Shown here: positions 1 to 8,635 of the stretch, one piece after another
Numbering within the stretch: the first letter of the stretch is position 1
Layout: every line of letters starts with the position of its first letter
Assembly: GCF_024753215.1 (NCBI RefSeq)
Contig: NZ_JANUGV010000002.1
Span: 496,001 to 560,000, forward strand
DNA from: Massilia solisilvae
Lineage (GTDB): Bacteria > Pseudomonadota > Gammaproteobacteria > Burkholderiales > Burkholderiaceae_D
Length of the DNA: 64,000 bases
Reading direction: 5' to 3'
Made by a program: the position numbers and the translations under genes
The notes under the pieces: generated by a model
What the model saw: the letters and a program-made list of their open reading frames with translations, nothing else
What the model was told of the DNA's origin: nothing
The model's database searches: none

Positions 1-53
1 TAGCCGGCCACAGGCGCGGCGGCAGTCGGAGCGGATTGGATGGCAGTGTTCAT
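1..53 (-). CDS. Start of a gene cut by the left edge
   Basis: Reading leftwards from an ATG at 53, 17 codons are open to the edge of the window (Met-Asn-Thr-Ala-Ile-Gln-Ser, then Ala/Pro-rich). The ATG shares bases with the stop of the M1 peptidase (TGATG overlap), so the two are probably translationally coupled in one operon. The visible part is too short and low in complexity to assign a function. Confidence 0.45.
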   Translation of the reverse strand, partial: MNTAIQSAPTAAAPVAG

Positions 54-2248
54 CATACGGTCGCGATCAGGGAAAGGAGGAATTGGACAAGCGCCGCAAA
101 CTCGCTGCTCCAGCGGCGCGATGCGCTGCCGTCGGCCCTGGTGGTGCGGCTGTCATCGAGCTTGCTGGCGTCCAGGTAGTGGCGGCGCTGCGGATCGAGT
201 TCGGCCGATACCGCCTTCGCCGGCTTGACCCACGTGAACCTGTGCCACTTCTCGTCGGCGTTCCACTGCACGGTTTCGCTGCTGCCGTCCGCGAACTTGA
301 CGAGCAGGGTTTGCGGCACGGTGGCGGCGTACCTGCGCACGGTGACGGTGGTACGGAACGGGAACGGGCCTGTCCCTTCCTTCGCGCCCGGGTGCGACTT
401 TTTCCACGCGCGGCGCTCGTCCTCGACCTGCTTGTCCACGTCATGGCCGGTCGATTCGAGCCATTTGCCGGCGACGCTGCGCGTCCCCGGCTGCGGCAAT
501 TCCTCTTCGCTTGCCAGGCTGGTGACGCGGTCGTCGATTTTGGTCACGCCGTACACCTGCTGCGCGAATACCTGCTCGACGGCCTCGCGCTGGCCGCTTG
601 CTTCGGCCAGCGTCTCGCGCAGATCGGCGATGCTGGGGTGGCGGAACTTCCAGCGCCGGTAGTATTCCTTGAATGCGCGCTCGAGCGCCGGCTTGCCGAT
701 GCGCTCCTCCAGGTCGCGCATCATGGTCGCGGTGCGATGGTAGACCGGCCCGATGCCATGCAGCCGGTCCCACGCGTTGCGGCCCAGCGCGTCGGCCGGC
801 TCCGCGGTCGTCGCGATGCCGCGCTCGTAGTCGAACGGCTTGAACCTGGGGGCGAAGCCGAGCGCCTTGAGCAGCGGCGTGGTCAGGTGCATCGCCTGGC
901 CGCGCTCGCGCACCATGCGCATGTCCCAGTACTCGTTCAGGCCTTCGTCCAGCATCGGCTCCTCGAACTCATTGGAGGCCAGGATGCCGTAGAAGTAGCC
1001 GTGGCCGAACTCGTGGATGGTCACGAAGTCGAGCGCGCCCGCGGCAAAAGTGTCCGGCTCGACCCCGGCGTAGCCCTCGGCGGTGAAGAAGGTCGGGTAT
1101 TCCATGCCGCCTGCCTCGGTCGCGTTATACGGCGGGATCACCACGGTCAGCGTCTTGTACGGGTAGGGGCCGAGCGTGGTCGAAAAATAGGTGAGCGAGT
1201 CCTTGGCCGCCTTCAGCGCCGGCGCCGCGCTGGCCGCGTATTCGGGCGGGTAGAGCACCCTGATCGCGACCCTGGGGCTGCCCGGGCCGGTCCAGCTGTC
1301 TTCCAGCGGCGTGGCGCTGCGCTTGTCGGCGGTCCAGGCGAAGTCGTGCACGTCGTCCTGCACGTAGCGGTGGGTGCGCATGCCGTCCTTGTCGACGGGC
1401 GCGCCCTGCAGCTCGCCGGTGGCGCCCACCACGTACTCCTTCGGCGCGGTGATGCGCACGTCGTAGCTGCCGAAGTCGGCGTAGAACTCCGAGGTCAGGT
1501 GAAACTCGTGCACGTTCCAGCGGGGCGCGGTGGCGCCGCGTTCGCCCGGCAGTTCCAGCACGCCGATTTTCGGGAACCACTGGCCCACCAGGTGGAAGCT
1601 GCCGAAGTAGCCGGTGCGCGCAATCACGCGCGGCAGCTGGGTGGTGAAGTCGATGTCCAGCGTGGTCGAAGCGCCGGCTTTCACCGGCTGCGGCAGGTCC
1701 AGCCGCACCACGGTGTGGTCGCTGGCCGGGCCGTTGTCGGGATGGACGAACTGCCACGCCACCCTGGCGCCGCCCTGCGCCACGGCGTCCAGCGCAATGT
1801 GGCCCCATTCGCCTTTCTTGGGCTGCACGTCGGTGCGAAAGCCCGTGTCCAGGTTGCGCATCTCGGTGAAGAACGTGCTGTTCCTGCCTTCGAACGCGTT
1901 CATGTACAGGTGCAGGTACACGCTCCTGACCTCGGACTGGCTGCGGTTGCGCCAGGTGAGCTTCTCCTTGCCCGCGACGATGTGGCGCTCGGGATCGAGG
2001 GTGGCGTCGATGTCGTAGCGCACCACCCGGTCCGACAGGGTGGGCTCGGCCCCGGTGCGCGGGCCGCCCCAGGCGTTGGGCGCGCTGGGCGCCGCGACCG
2101 AGGAAGCGCCCGGCGCGGCGAGCGCGATGGCGTCAAGGGGCGCGCCGGCCGGCTGCGCCGGCGTCCCCGTTTCATGCACCACGGCCGCAGCCGCAAGGGC
2201 GGACGCCAGCAGCAGGGCCGCCAGCGGCAGGTGTGTGCTTCTCCTCAT
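53..2248 (-). CDS. M1 family zinc metallopeptidase (aminopeptidase), exported
   Basis: A 731-residue zinc aminopeptidase of the M1 (gluzincin) clan. The zinc site is plain: HEFGH followed by 18 residues and then E in DEGLNEYWD (HExxH-x18-E). A GGMEYP motif stands where the family has the substrate-binding GAMEN. The N-terminus is a typical signal peptide (MRRS, then a Leu/Ala-rich run ending AAAA), so it should act in the periplasm or at the envelope. The C-terminus ends in a hydrophobic stretch (FAALVQFLLSLIATV) that may anchor it. The ATG at 2248 is preceded by a strong ribosome site (GGAGG); the frame is open further upstream, but that part runs through the promoter region. The next gene overlaps the stop codon. 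Confidence 0.85.
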   Translation of the reverse strand: MRRSTHLPLAALLLASALAAAAVVHETGTPAQPAGAPLDAIALAAPGASSVAAPSAPNAWGGPRTGAEPTLSDRVVRYDIDATLDPERHIVAGKEKLTWRNRSQSEVRSVYLHLYMNAFEGRNSTFFTEMRNLDTGFRTDVQPKKGEWGHIALDAVAQGGARVAWQFVHPDNGPASDHTVVRLDLPQPVKAGASTTLDIDFTTQLPRVIARTGYFGSFHLVGQWFPKIGVLELPGERGATAPRWNVHEFHLTSEFYADFGSYDVRITAPKEYVVGATGELQGAPVDKDGMRTHRYVQDDVHDFAWTADKRSATPLEDSWTGPGSPRVAIRVLYPPEYAASAAPALKAAKDSLTYFSTTLGPYPYKTLTVVIPPYNATEAGGMEYPTFFTAEGYAGVEPDTFAAGALDFVTIHEFGHGYFYGILASNEFEEPMLDEGLNEYWDMRMVRERGQAMHLTTPLLKALGFAPRFKPFDYERGIATTAEPADALGRNAWDRLHGIGPVYHRTATMMRDLEERIGKPALERAFKEYYRRWKFRHPSIADLRETLAEASGQREAVEQVFAQQVYGVTKIDDRVTSLASEEELPQPGTRSVAGKWLESTGHDVDKQVEDERRAWKKSHPGAKEGTGPFPFRTTVTVRRYAATVPQTLLVKFADGSSETVQWNADEKWHRFTWVKPAKAVSAELDPQRRHYLDASKLDDSRTTRADGSASRRWSSEFAALVQFLLSLIATV

Positions 2249-2285
2249 GCATCCTCCAGTCCAGGTCATTGTTCTTATTCCGGCA

Positions 2286-2315
2286 ACTATAGCCGCATTG
2301 ATAACAAACTGGCAA
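2286..2315 (-). promoter_or_regulatory. Probable promoter of the M1 peptidase gene
   Basis: On the minus strand TTGCCA (2315-2310) is followed after 18 bases by TATAGT (2291-2286), a fair sigma-70 pair about 38 bases upstream of the peptidase start. Inferred from sequence only. Confidence 0.35.
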
Positions 2316-2388
2316 TGACTTGACCTGGTTGGGGAAAACCGCCGTCCGCCGACGGCATGTGCCTTGTTAGGCTTATAATCTCGCTGTT

Positions 2389-2590
2389 CTGGTGCCCGCA
2401 CGCGTGGCCACGCGTGCAGTTAAACGGGAAACACGAAGCCCCTGCCACCCGCAGGCGGCCAACGTGTGCTGCCCCCGCAACGGTAAACAAGCGTCGCCGC
2501 ACGCCGGCGACTGGCCGTCTCGTACACCACTGTGCGTTTGCATAGGAAGGTGAGGCGGTCTGACTTGCGAGCCCGGATACCGGCCAGGAC
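2389..2590 (+). promoter_or_regulatory. Cobalamin riboswitch (B12 element) upstream of btuB
   Basis: The conserved blocks of the cobalamin aptamer occur in order: GGTG (2391), TTAAACGGGAAACACG (2420-2435), CTGCCCCCGCAACGGTAA (2469-2486), CCACTG (2527), GGAAGGTGAGGCGG (2545-2558) and GAGCCCGGATACCGGCC (2569-2585). It lies directly in front of the btuBCDF operon and should lower its expression when adenosylcobalamin is plentiful. A TATAAT hexamer at 2374-2379 just upstream is a good -10 for the leader RNA; I see no clear -35. About 85 bases separate the aptamer from the btuB ATG, enough for the expression platform. Confidence 0.93.
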
Positions 2591-2676
2591 AGGTGGAAGC
2601 GCGCCACGCGCGTCTTTCGTTGAATCCGCCTCTGCGGGGACGCAGAGAGGATGCATCTCTTTTCATTGAAATCGCT

Positions 2677-4662
2677 ATGAGTATTCGTGTTGCCCCGTGC
2701 GCCGCACCGGCTGTCAAACCGCTCGCGCTTGCCTGCGCCATCTCTCTTTGCCTCAATGCTGCCAGCGCCTTCGCGCAGGAACAAGGCGTGCCTTCGGTCT
2801 TCGTGTCCGGCGCGCGCTTTGCCAGCGATCCGGCGCTCGCGCCGATCGGCGCCACCGTGATCACCGCCGCGGACATTCGCCGCGCCGGCGCGGGCAACGT
2901 CAACGAAGCGATCCGCAAGATCGGCGGCGTGTATGGCCGCCAGAGCCTGGACGGCTCGCCCGACTTTGCGCTCGACCTGCGCGGCTTTGGCGCCAACAGC
3001 AGCGAGAACCTGGTGGTGATGGTCGATGGCGTGCGCCTGTCCGAGAACGAACTGGCCAGCGCGGTGCTGTCCACGATCCCGGTGGACAGCGTCGAGCGCA
3101 TCGAGATCACGCGCGGCGGCAGCAGCGTGCTGTACGGCGACGGCGCGACCGGCGGCGTGATCCAGGTCTTCACCCGGACCGGCGCGCGCCAGGGCGTGCA
3201 CGGCTCGGGCACGGCGACCGCCGGCCAGTTCGACGCGCATGACCTGCGCGTCAACCTGTCGGCGGGCCTGGGCAAGCTGACGCTCGACGGCGCCGCCGGC
3301 AAGCAGGAGTCCGACAACTACCGCGCCAACAGCCGCTTCACGCAGGCCAATTTCGCCGGCGGCGCGCAGTACGCCTATGAGGGCGGCCGCTTCGGCGTGC
3401 GCGTCGAGTCCGCGCGCCAGGAGTCGCGCCTGCCCGGTTCGCTCACCGAGGCCCAGTTCAAGGCCGATCCGCGCCAAAGCGGCACGCCCAACGATTTCGG
3501 CTCGCTCGATACCGACCGCGTGACCGCGTTCGCCGAGCACCGCATCGGCGACACCGAGCTGGCCGCCGAACTGTCGCACCGCGAGAAGACCGTCAAGGCC
3601 GCGTATGAATACAACTACGGCGGCGTGTCGGGCTTTTCGCGCGTGAAGTACGACAGCCGCCAGACCCAGTTTTCGCCGCGCGTGCGCCAGCTGTCCGACC
3701 TGGCCGGCATGCGCAACGAGCTGGTCGCCGGCGTGGACCTGATCCGCTGGAACCGCAAGACCGCGTCCGATTTTTCGCTGGCCGACGCCAGCCAGGACTC
3801 CAAGGCCATCTACGTGCGCGATGAGATCCGCTGGGATCCGCAGCACAACGGCCGCCTGGCCGTGGGCGCGCGCCGCGAAGTGTTCGACAAGGATTACGTG
3901 GACCCGCTGGGCATGTCCAGCGCCAAGGAGAGCAGCGCGCAGGCGCAGAACGCATGGGACGCGCAAGCCAGCTACAGCGTGCTGCCGGGCGTGGGCCTGC
4001 ATGCCAAGGCAGGGCAGAGCTACCGCATGCCCAACGTGGACGAGAACAGCTACCGCGCCAGCGCGAGCGTGCTCAAGGCGCAGACTTCGCATGACCTGGA
4101 GCTGGGCGCGACCTTCGGCAGCGCGGCCAACGAACTGGCCGTGCGCCTGTTCCGCCACCAGCTGAAGAACGAGATCTTCTTCGACCCGACCATCGGCTGG
4201 GGTACCAACACCAACCTCGACCCGACCCGCCGCCAGGGTGTCGAGATCGATGCGCAAACCGTGATTGCGGCCGGCTGGCGCGCCAGCGCGCACCTGCAGC
4301 ACGTGAACGCGACCTTCACCGACGGCCCCAACGACGGCCGTGAAATGGTGCTGGTGCCGCGCAACGTGATCTCGGCGCGCCTGGCCTGGGTGCCGGGCGA
4401 CGGGCAAACTGCGGACCTGGGTGCGCAGTGGGTGTCGAGCCAGCGCTTTGGCAACGACTTCACCAACAGCTGTGCCGCGCGCATCCCGTCCTACGCGACG
4501 CTGGACGCCCGTTACGCGCGCAAGCTCGGTCCGTGGGAACTGGCGCTGGCAGGCAGCAACCTGGCTGACCGCAAGTACTACAGCAATGCGTTCGGCTGCC
4601 AGTCCGGCATCTACCCGAGCGACGGCCGCCAGCTGAAGCTGTCGGCGCGTTACGACTTCTAA
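2677..4662 (+). CDS. btuB: TonB-dependent vitamin B12 receptor BtuB
   Basis: A 661-residue outer-membrane receptor that brings cobalamin across the outer membrane using TonB-ExbB-ExbD energy. A signal peptide (about residues 1-33, ending ASAFA) is followed by a short lead with FVSGARF, a plug domain (VITAADIRRAGAGNVNEAIR; GGSSVLYGDGATGGVIQVFT, the usual end-of-plug signature) and a 22-strand-type barrel ending in an aromatic residue (KLSARYDF), as needed for BAM recognition. The chosen ATG at 2677 gives a clean signal peptide; the frame is open upstream but runs into the riboswitch. It is the first gene of the btu operon, and the riboswitch makes the B12 assignment firm. Confidence 0.93.
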   Translation: MSIRVAPCAAPAVKPLALACAISLCLNAASAFAQEQGVPSVFVSGARFASDPALAPIGATVITAADIRRAGAGNVNEAIRKIGGVYGRQSLDGSPDFALDLRGFGANSSENLVVMVDGVRLSENELASAVLSTIPVDSVERIEITRGGSSVLYGDGATGGVIQVFTRTGARQGVHGSGTATAGQFDAHDLRVNLSAGLGKLTLDGAAGKQESDNYRANSRFTQANFAGGAQYAYEGGRFGVRVESARQESRLPGSLTEAQFKADPRQSGTPNDFGSLDTDRVTAFAEHRIGDTELAAELSHREKTVKAAYEYNYGGVSGFSRVKYDSRQTQFSPRVRQLSDLAGMRNELVAGVDLIRWNRKTASDFSLADASQDSKAIYVRDEIRWDPQHNGRLAVGARREVFDKDYVDPLGMSSAKESSAQAQNAWDAQASYSVLPGVGLHAKAGQSYRMPNVDENSYRASASVLKAQTSHDLELGATFGSAANELAVRLFRHQLKNEIFFDPTIGWGTNTNLDPTRRQGVEIDAQTVIAAGWRASAHLQHVNATFTDGPNDGREMVLVPRNVISARLAWVPGDGQTADLGAQWVSSQRFGNDFTNSCAARIPSYATLDARYARKLGPWELALAGSNLADRKYYSNAFGCQSGIYPSDGRQLKLSARYDF

Positions 4663-4669
4663 GGTCGTC

Positions 4670-5710
4670 ATGCCCACCCAGCGTGCATCCGAACGGGCGC
4701 GGCGCCAGCGCATGGTGCTGGCGCTGCTGGCCGCCTGCGCGGTCGCGTCGCTGGCGCTGGCCGGCATCGCCGGTTCGGTCGCGCTGCCGCTGTCCGAGCT
4801 GCCTGCGGCCCTGCTGGGCGTGGTCACCGGCAAGGTCGAGGGAATGGCCGCCAGCCTGCTCGACCTGCGCCTGGGCCGCGCCAGCAGCGCGTTCGCGACC
4901 GGCGCCGCGCTGTCGCTGGCCGGGGTGATGATGCAGGCGCTGGTGCGCAATCCCCTGGCCGACCCCTACGTGCTCGGCATCTCCAGCGGGGCGGCGGTCG
5001 GCGCCCTGGGCGCGCTGTTCGTCGGCGCGGCGCTGTGGGCGGTGGACCTGGGCGCGCTTGTCGGCGCGGCCGGCATCTCGCTGCTGCTGTACGCGCTCGC
5101 GCGGCGCGACCTGGGCGGCGCGGCCCAGCGCGACGTGGCCGGCGACAGCGGCATCCTGCTGCTCACCGGCGTGGTGCTGGCCTCGGGCAGCATGGCGCTG
5201 GTCACGCTGCTGCTGTCGATCGCGCCGGAATCGCGCCTGCGCGGCATGGTGTTCTGGATGATCGGCGACCTGGGCGGCGCCAGCTGGCGCGTGCTGCCCT
5301 GGCTGGTGCTCTTCGGCGCGCTTGCGCTGGCGCAGCGCCGCGCGCGCGCGCTCAACGTGATGGCGCTGCACGCCGACGGCGCAGCCGCGCTCGGGGTGGA
5401 CGTGGGCGGGCTGCGGCGCTTCCTGTTCGCCTGCTCGGGCATGCTCACCGCCAGCGCCGTGACCACCGGCGGCAGCATCGGCTTCGTTGGCCTGGTGGTG
5501 CCGCACGCCTGCCGGCTGGCGCTTGGCGCGGACCACCGGCTGCTGCTGCCGGCCGCCGCGCTGGCCGGCGGCAGCTTCCTTGTCGTCGCCGACACGCTGG
5601 CGCGCACCGTCCTCGCGCCGCAGCAGTTGCCGGTCGGGGTCATCACCTCGCTGATCGGCGTCCCCGTCTTTTTGCTGCAGCTGCACCGGCTGCACCTGCG
5701 CCGGCCATGA
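4670..5710 (+). CDS. btuC: Cobalamin ABC transporter permease BtuC (FecCD family)
   Basis: A 346-residue inner-membrane permease of the FecCD family. About ten hydrophobic segments are visible, with the family landmarks LRLGRASSAFATGAALSLAG and ALVRNPLADPYVLGISSGAA near residues 66-110 and GSIGFVGLVVPHACRL near residue 270. It begins 7 bases after the btuB stop and ends in an ATGA overlap with btuD, so the operon is tightly coupled. Substrate is assigned from the riboswitch and btuB; a siderophore permease of the same family would look alike in isolation. Confidence 0.9.
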   Translation: MPTQRASERARRQRMVLALLAACAVASLALAGIAGSVALPLSELPAALLGVVTGKVEGMAASLLDLRLGRASSAFATGAALSLAGVMMQALVRNPLADPYVLGISSGAAVGALGALFVGAALWAVDLGALVGAAGISLLLYALARRDLGGAAQRDVAGDSGILLLTGVVLASGSMALVTLLLSIAPESRLRGMVFWMIGDLGGASWRVLPWLVLFGALALAQRRARALNVMALHADGAAALGVDVGGLRRFLFACSGMLTASAVTTGGSIGFVGLVVPHACRLALGADHRLLLPAAALAGGSFLVVADTLARTVLAPQQLPVGVITSLIGVPVFLLQLHRLHLRRP

Positions 5711-6480
5711 TCGAGACCGTCAACCTGTCGCTCAAGGCCGGCGGCCGCCTGCTGCTGGAGAACCTCAACTGGCGCGCGCAACCGGGCCAGGCCTGGTCCG
5801 TGATCGGCCCCAACGGCGCCGGCAAAAGCACCTTGCTGCGCGCGCTGGCGGGCCTGCGCGCGCCCGACGGCGGGCAGGTGCGCCTGAACGGCCGGCCGCT
5901 GACGGAGTGGAAGCTGGGCGAACTGGCGCGCGAGCGAGCCTGGCTGCCGCAGGCGCGCGGCGATGCGTTCGCCTACAGCGTGATCGATACCGTGCTCGTG
6001 GCGCGCCACCCGTACCAGGGCGGACGTGACTGGGAGAGCGCGGAAGACATCGACGCGGCCGGGCGCGCGCTGGCGCTGCTGGACGTGGCGCACCTGGCCG
6101 AGCGCGACGTGCGCACGCTCTCGGGCGGCGAGCGCCAGCGCGTGGCGCTGGCGGCACTGCTGGCGCAGGACACGCCGCTGCTGCTGCTCGACGAACCCAC
6201 CAGCGCGCTCGACCTGGCGCACGCGGTCGGCGTGACCGATCTGCTGGCGCTGCTGTGCCGCGAGCAGGACCGGATCGTGGTCCAGGTCGGCCACGACCTG
6301 AACCAGGCCTGGGCCGGATCGACCCACGCGCTGCTGCTGCTCAAGGACGGCCGCTGGCGCGCCGGCCCGGTGGCCGAGGTGATGCGTCCCGAGCTCCTGA
6401 CCGCCTGCCTGGGCCATCCGGTGGTGGCGGTGCCGCACCAGGGACGCACCATTTTCATTCCCGAAGCGAGGAACACATGA
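5707..6480 (+). CDS. btuD: Cobalamin ABC transporter ATP-binding protein BtuD
   Basis: A 257-residue ABC ATPase that powers B12 import with BtuC. Walker A GPNGAGKST (about residue 37), signature LSGGERQR, Walker B LLLLDEPTSALD and the switch histidine in VGHDLNQAW are all present. The start is the ATG at 5707, which overlaps the btuC stop (ATGA); the stop overlaps the btuF start in the same way. Both overlaps point to coupled translation and balanced subunits. Confidence 0.92.
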   Translation: MIETVNLSLKAGGRLLLENLNWRAQPGQAWSVIGPNGAGKSTLLRALAGLRAPDGGQVRLNGRPLTEWKLGELARERAWLPQARGDAFAYSVIDTVLVARHPYQGGRDWESAEDIDAAGRALALLDVAHLAERDVRTLSGGERQRVALAALLAQDTPLLLLDEPTSALDLAHAVGVTDLLALLCREQDRIVVQVGHDLNQAWAGSTHALLLLKDGRWRAGPVAEVMRPELLTACLGHPVVAVPHQGRTIFIPEARNT

Positions 6481-7349
6481 AGAAGATCCTGCTGGCGCTG
6501 CTGCTGGCCGCCGGCGCCGCGCGCGCGCAAGTGAGCGTGGTGGACGACACCGGCGCCAGGGTCACGCTGGCGCGCCCGGCGCAGCGCGTGATCTCGATGG
6601 CGCCCAACCTGACCGAGCTGCTGTTCGCGGCCGGCGGGGGAGGGCGCATCGTGGGCGCCATGAACTACAGCGATTACCCGCCCGAGGCGAAGTCGATCCC
6701 GTCGGTCGGATCTAACAGCCAGATCGACCTGGAGCGCGTGCTCGCGCTCAAGCCCGACCTCATCATCGTCTGGGAGAGCGGCAACACCGCGCGCCAGATC
6801 GAGCAGCTGGCGCGGCTTGGCATCCCGGTCTTTCACAGCGAGCCGAAGAAGCTCGAGCAGGTCGCCACCAGCATCGAGCGCTTCGGCGCGCTGCTGGGCA
6901 CCGGCGACAAGGCGCAGGCTGCGGCGCGCGACTATCGCGCCAAAATCGCGCTGCTGGCCCGCCGCTACGGCCGCGCCGCGCCGGTGCGCGTGTTCTACCA
7001 GGTCTGGGACCGGCCGCTCTACACCCTCAACGACCAGCAGATCGTGAGCGACGCGATCCGCACCTGCGGCGGGCACAATGTATTCGGCAAGTTGCCGGTG
7101 ATCGCGCCCGAGGTGAGCGTGGAAGCGGTGCTGGCGCAGGACCCGGAAGCGATCATCGCCGGCGACGAGCACGCGCCGGGCGACCGCGGGGTGGGCATGT
7201 GGAAGCCGTACGGCGCGCTGACCGCGGTCCGGCGCGGCAACCTGTTCACGCTCGATGGCGAGCTGCTGACCCGCCCGGGCCCGCGCACCGCCGATGGCGC
7301 GGCCCGGCTGTGCGAGGTGCTCGACCAGGCGCGTCGCCGCCGGCCTTAA
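6477..7349 (+). CDS. btuF: Cobalamin-binding periplasmic protein BtuF
   Basis: A 290-residue solute-binding protein of the helical-backbone class. A signal peptide (MKKILLALLLAAGAARA) precedes the mature protein, which starts with a DDTGARVTLARPAQRVISM segment typical of BtuF/FhuD-like proteins and has the paired lobes joined by a long helix (IERFGALLGTGDKAQAAARDYRAK). It delivers B12 to BtuCD in the periplasm. Last gene of the riboswitch-controlled operon. No cobalamin biosynthesis gene is seen nearby, so this locus is for uptake. Confidence 0.88.
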   Translation: MKKILLALLLAAGAARAQVSVVDDTGARVTLARPAQRVISMAPNLTELLFAAGGGGRIVGAMNYSDYPPEAKSIPSVGSNSQIDLERVLALKPDLIIVWESGNTARQIEQLARLGIPVFHSEPKKLEQVATSIERFGALLGTGDKAQAAARDYRAKIALLARRYGRAAPVRVFYQVWDRPLYTLNDQQIVSDAIRTCGGHNVFGKLPVIAPEVSVEAVLAQDPEAIIAGDEHAPGDRGVGMWKPYGALTAVRRGNLFTLDGELLTRPGPRTADGAARLCEVLDQARRRRP

Positions 7350-7462
7350 ACCAGGCTTAAGTGGCGCAACCAAATGTAAAAAAGCCGGCTTTGGCCGCTG
7401 CCGCCGACCCAAAAAGTGGTAATCTCGCGTTCGTTCGCTTAACCATTTCAATAAGGATACTT

Positions 7463-8143
7463 ATGCGCTCCTTGCGTTTCGCCCTTGTCGCCGCCAGCCT
7501 GGCCGTCACCACTGCTTTTGCCTCGCCCACCGACCCGAAGCAGGGTGCTGAATACACCGTACTGGCCACGCCGCAACCGGCGCAGACTGCTGGCAAGAAG
7601 GTCGAGGTCATCGAGTTCTTCATGTACCACTGCCCACACTGCCATGCGCTGGAACCTATCCTCGAGCAATGGGTCAAAAAGCAGGACGGCAACATCATCT
7701 TCAAGCGTATTCACATGCCGTACCAGGGGGCCAGCGATCCCGAGGCGCATCTGTTCCTGACGCTGCAAGCGATGGGCAAGAGCGAGGAATACCAAGCCAA
7801 GGTCATGGACGTCATCGGCGACATGGTCAGGAAGCAGCGGTCGGAGCGGTTCACCGAGCAGATGATCCTCGACGTGGCGACCAAGCTGCCGGGTATCGAC
7901 AAGGCCAAGTTCATGGAAACCTGGAATTCGTTTGGCGTGATGACCATGCTGCGCCGCTTGCCCGCTATCGTCAGCAACAACTACAAGATCGACAGCGTGC
8001 CGACGATCGTTGTGGACGGCAAGTACGTGACCTCGCCCGCGCAGGTGGGCAGCACGGTGCAGGCTTCGAGCGAGCCGCAGCTGTTCCAGGCGACGCTGCA
8101 GGTGGTTGACGCACTGGTGGCAAAGGTACAGAAATCGAAATGA
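7463..8143 (+). CDS. dsbA: Thiol:disulfide interchange protein DsbA
   Basis: A 226-residue periplasmic oxidase that introduces disulfide bonds into exported proteins. It has a signal peptide (residues 1-20, ending TTAFA), the thioredoxin-fold active site FFMYHCPHCHALEP with the CPHC pair usual for DsbA, and the cis-proline loop SVPTIVVDG. The ATG at 7463 has AAGGA upstream; the frame is open from 7361 but that leader lacks a signal peptide and a ribosome site. The next gene starts inside its stop codon (ATGA). Confidence 0.92.
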   Translation: MRSLRFALVAASLAVTTAFASPTDPKQGAEYTVLATPQPAQTAGKKVEVIEFFMYHCPHCHALEPILEQWVKKQDGNIIFKRIHMPYQGASDPEAHLFLTLQAMGKSEEYQAKVMDVIGDMVRKQRSERFTEQMILDVATKLPGIDKAKFMETWNSFGVMTMLRRLPAIVSNNYKIDSVPTIVVDGKYVTSPAQVGSTVQASSEPQLFQATLQVVDALVAKVQKSK

Positions 8144-8463
8144 GTGACGCTGAACGGGAAATCCTCAAGATCTACGACGGGTCGCGGCCCCTCGACGAGG
8201 ACCTGTTTGAGACCAGCAACGTGAACCAGCTGGCGTGGACGCTGGTGGTGGTGCTCGCGTTCGCGGTCGTCTGGCTGTGCATCGCCCTGGTCAACGCGGA
8301 AAACCAGCGCTACGCGCTCATGACCAACAAGTGCCCGGACCCGCTGTTCAAGGGCGAGATCGACCGCCAGTGCCTGGTGATGGTGCATTCGCGCGACCAC
8401 TGGTGGGAGCACCTGTGGTATGGGGTGACCCACGTCTCGCCGCCGAAACCGGACAAGAAGTAA
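8140..8463 (+). CDS. Small single-pass membrane protein of unknown function
   Basis: A 107-residue protein coupled to dsbA by an ATGA overlap. It has an acidic N-terminal segment, one strong membrane helix (about residues 34-53, LVVVLAFAVVWLCIALV) and a C-terminal domain of about 50 residues with two cysteines (NKCPDP, RQCLVM) and a Trp/His-rich patch (HSRDHWWEHLWYGVTHV). The helix orientation would put the cysteines outside, where DsbA could oxidise them; that link is inference from the operon. I do not recognise a family. Confidence 0.7.
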   Translation: MSDAEREILKIYDGSRPLDEDLFETSNVNQLAWTLVVVLAFAVVWLCIALVNAENQRYALMTNKCPDPLFKGEIDRQCLVMVHSRDHWWEHLWYGVTHVSPPKPDKK

Positions 8464-8484
8464 GCGGGCCGAACCGATCGTGGT

Positions 8485-8519
8485 CCCGCTGTGGCAGACG
8501 CCGCCGCGGGATTTTTTTT
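8485..8519 (+). terminator. Rho-independent terminator after the dsbA operon
   Basis: CCCGC (8485-8489) pairs with GCGGG (8506-8510), followed by eight T residues (8512-8519). It lies 22 bases after the stop of the small membrane protein. Confidence 0.65.
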
Positions 8520-8545
8520 GCCTGCCCATGCCTGTCGTACCGCCG

Positions 8546-8626
8546 CAGGGTGGGCAGATCCTGCCCACGCGTTCAGACAGCGCCTGCGTTCCCTGAACGC
8601 GTGGGCGGGAAACCCGCCCACCCTAC
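8546..8626. repeat. Palindromic intergenic repeat, family 1, copy a
   Basis: Outer arms AGGGTGGGC and GCCCACCCT enclose two inner hairpins (GTGGGCAG/CTGCCCAC and GTGGGCGG/CCGCCCAC) and a near-symmetrical ACGCGTTCA.../TGAACGCGT pair. The same arrangement recurs at 28003-28109 and 40743-40851, with a worn copy at 18164-18229. Here it separates the end of the dsbA operon from the convergent sensor kinase gene. Confidence 0.8.
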
Positions 8627-8635
8627 GAAACCCCG

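Noticed and set aside
2287..4950. A long minus-strand open frame (887 codons) opposite btuB
   Set aside because: It runs through the riboswitch and the whole of btuB, has Arg/Ala/Val-rich low-quality sequence and no family motif; it is the GC-driven shadow of btuB.
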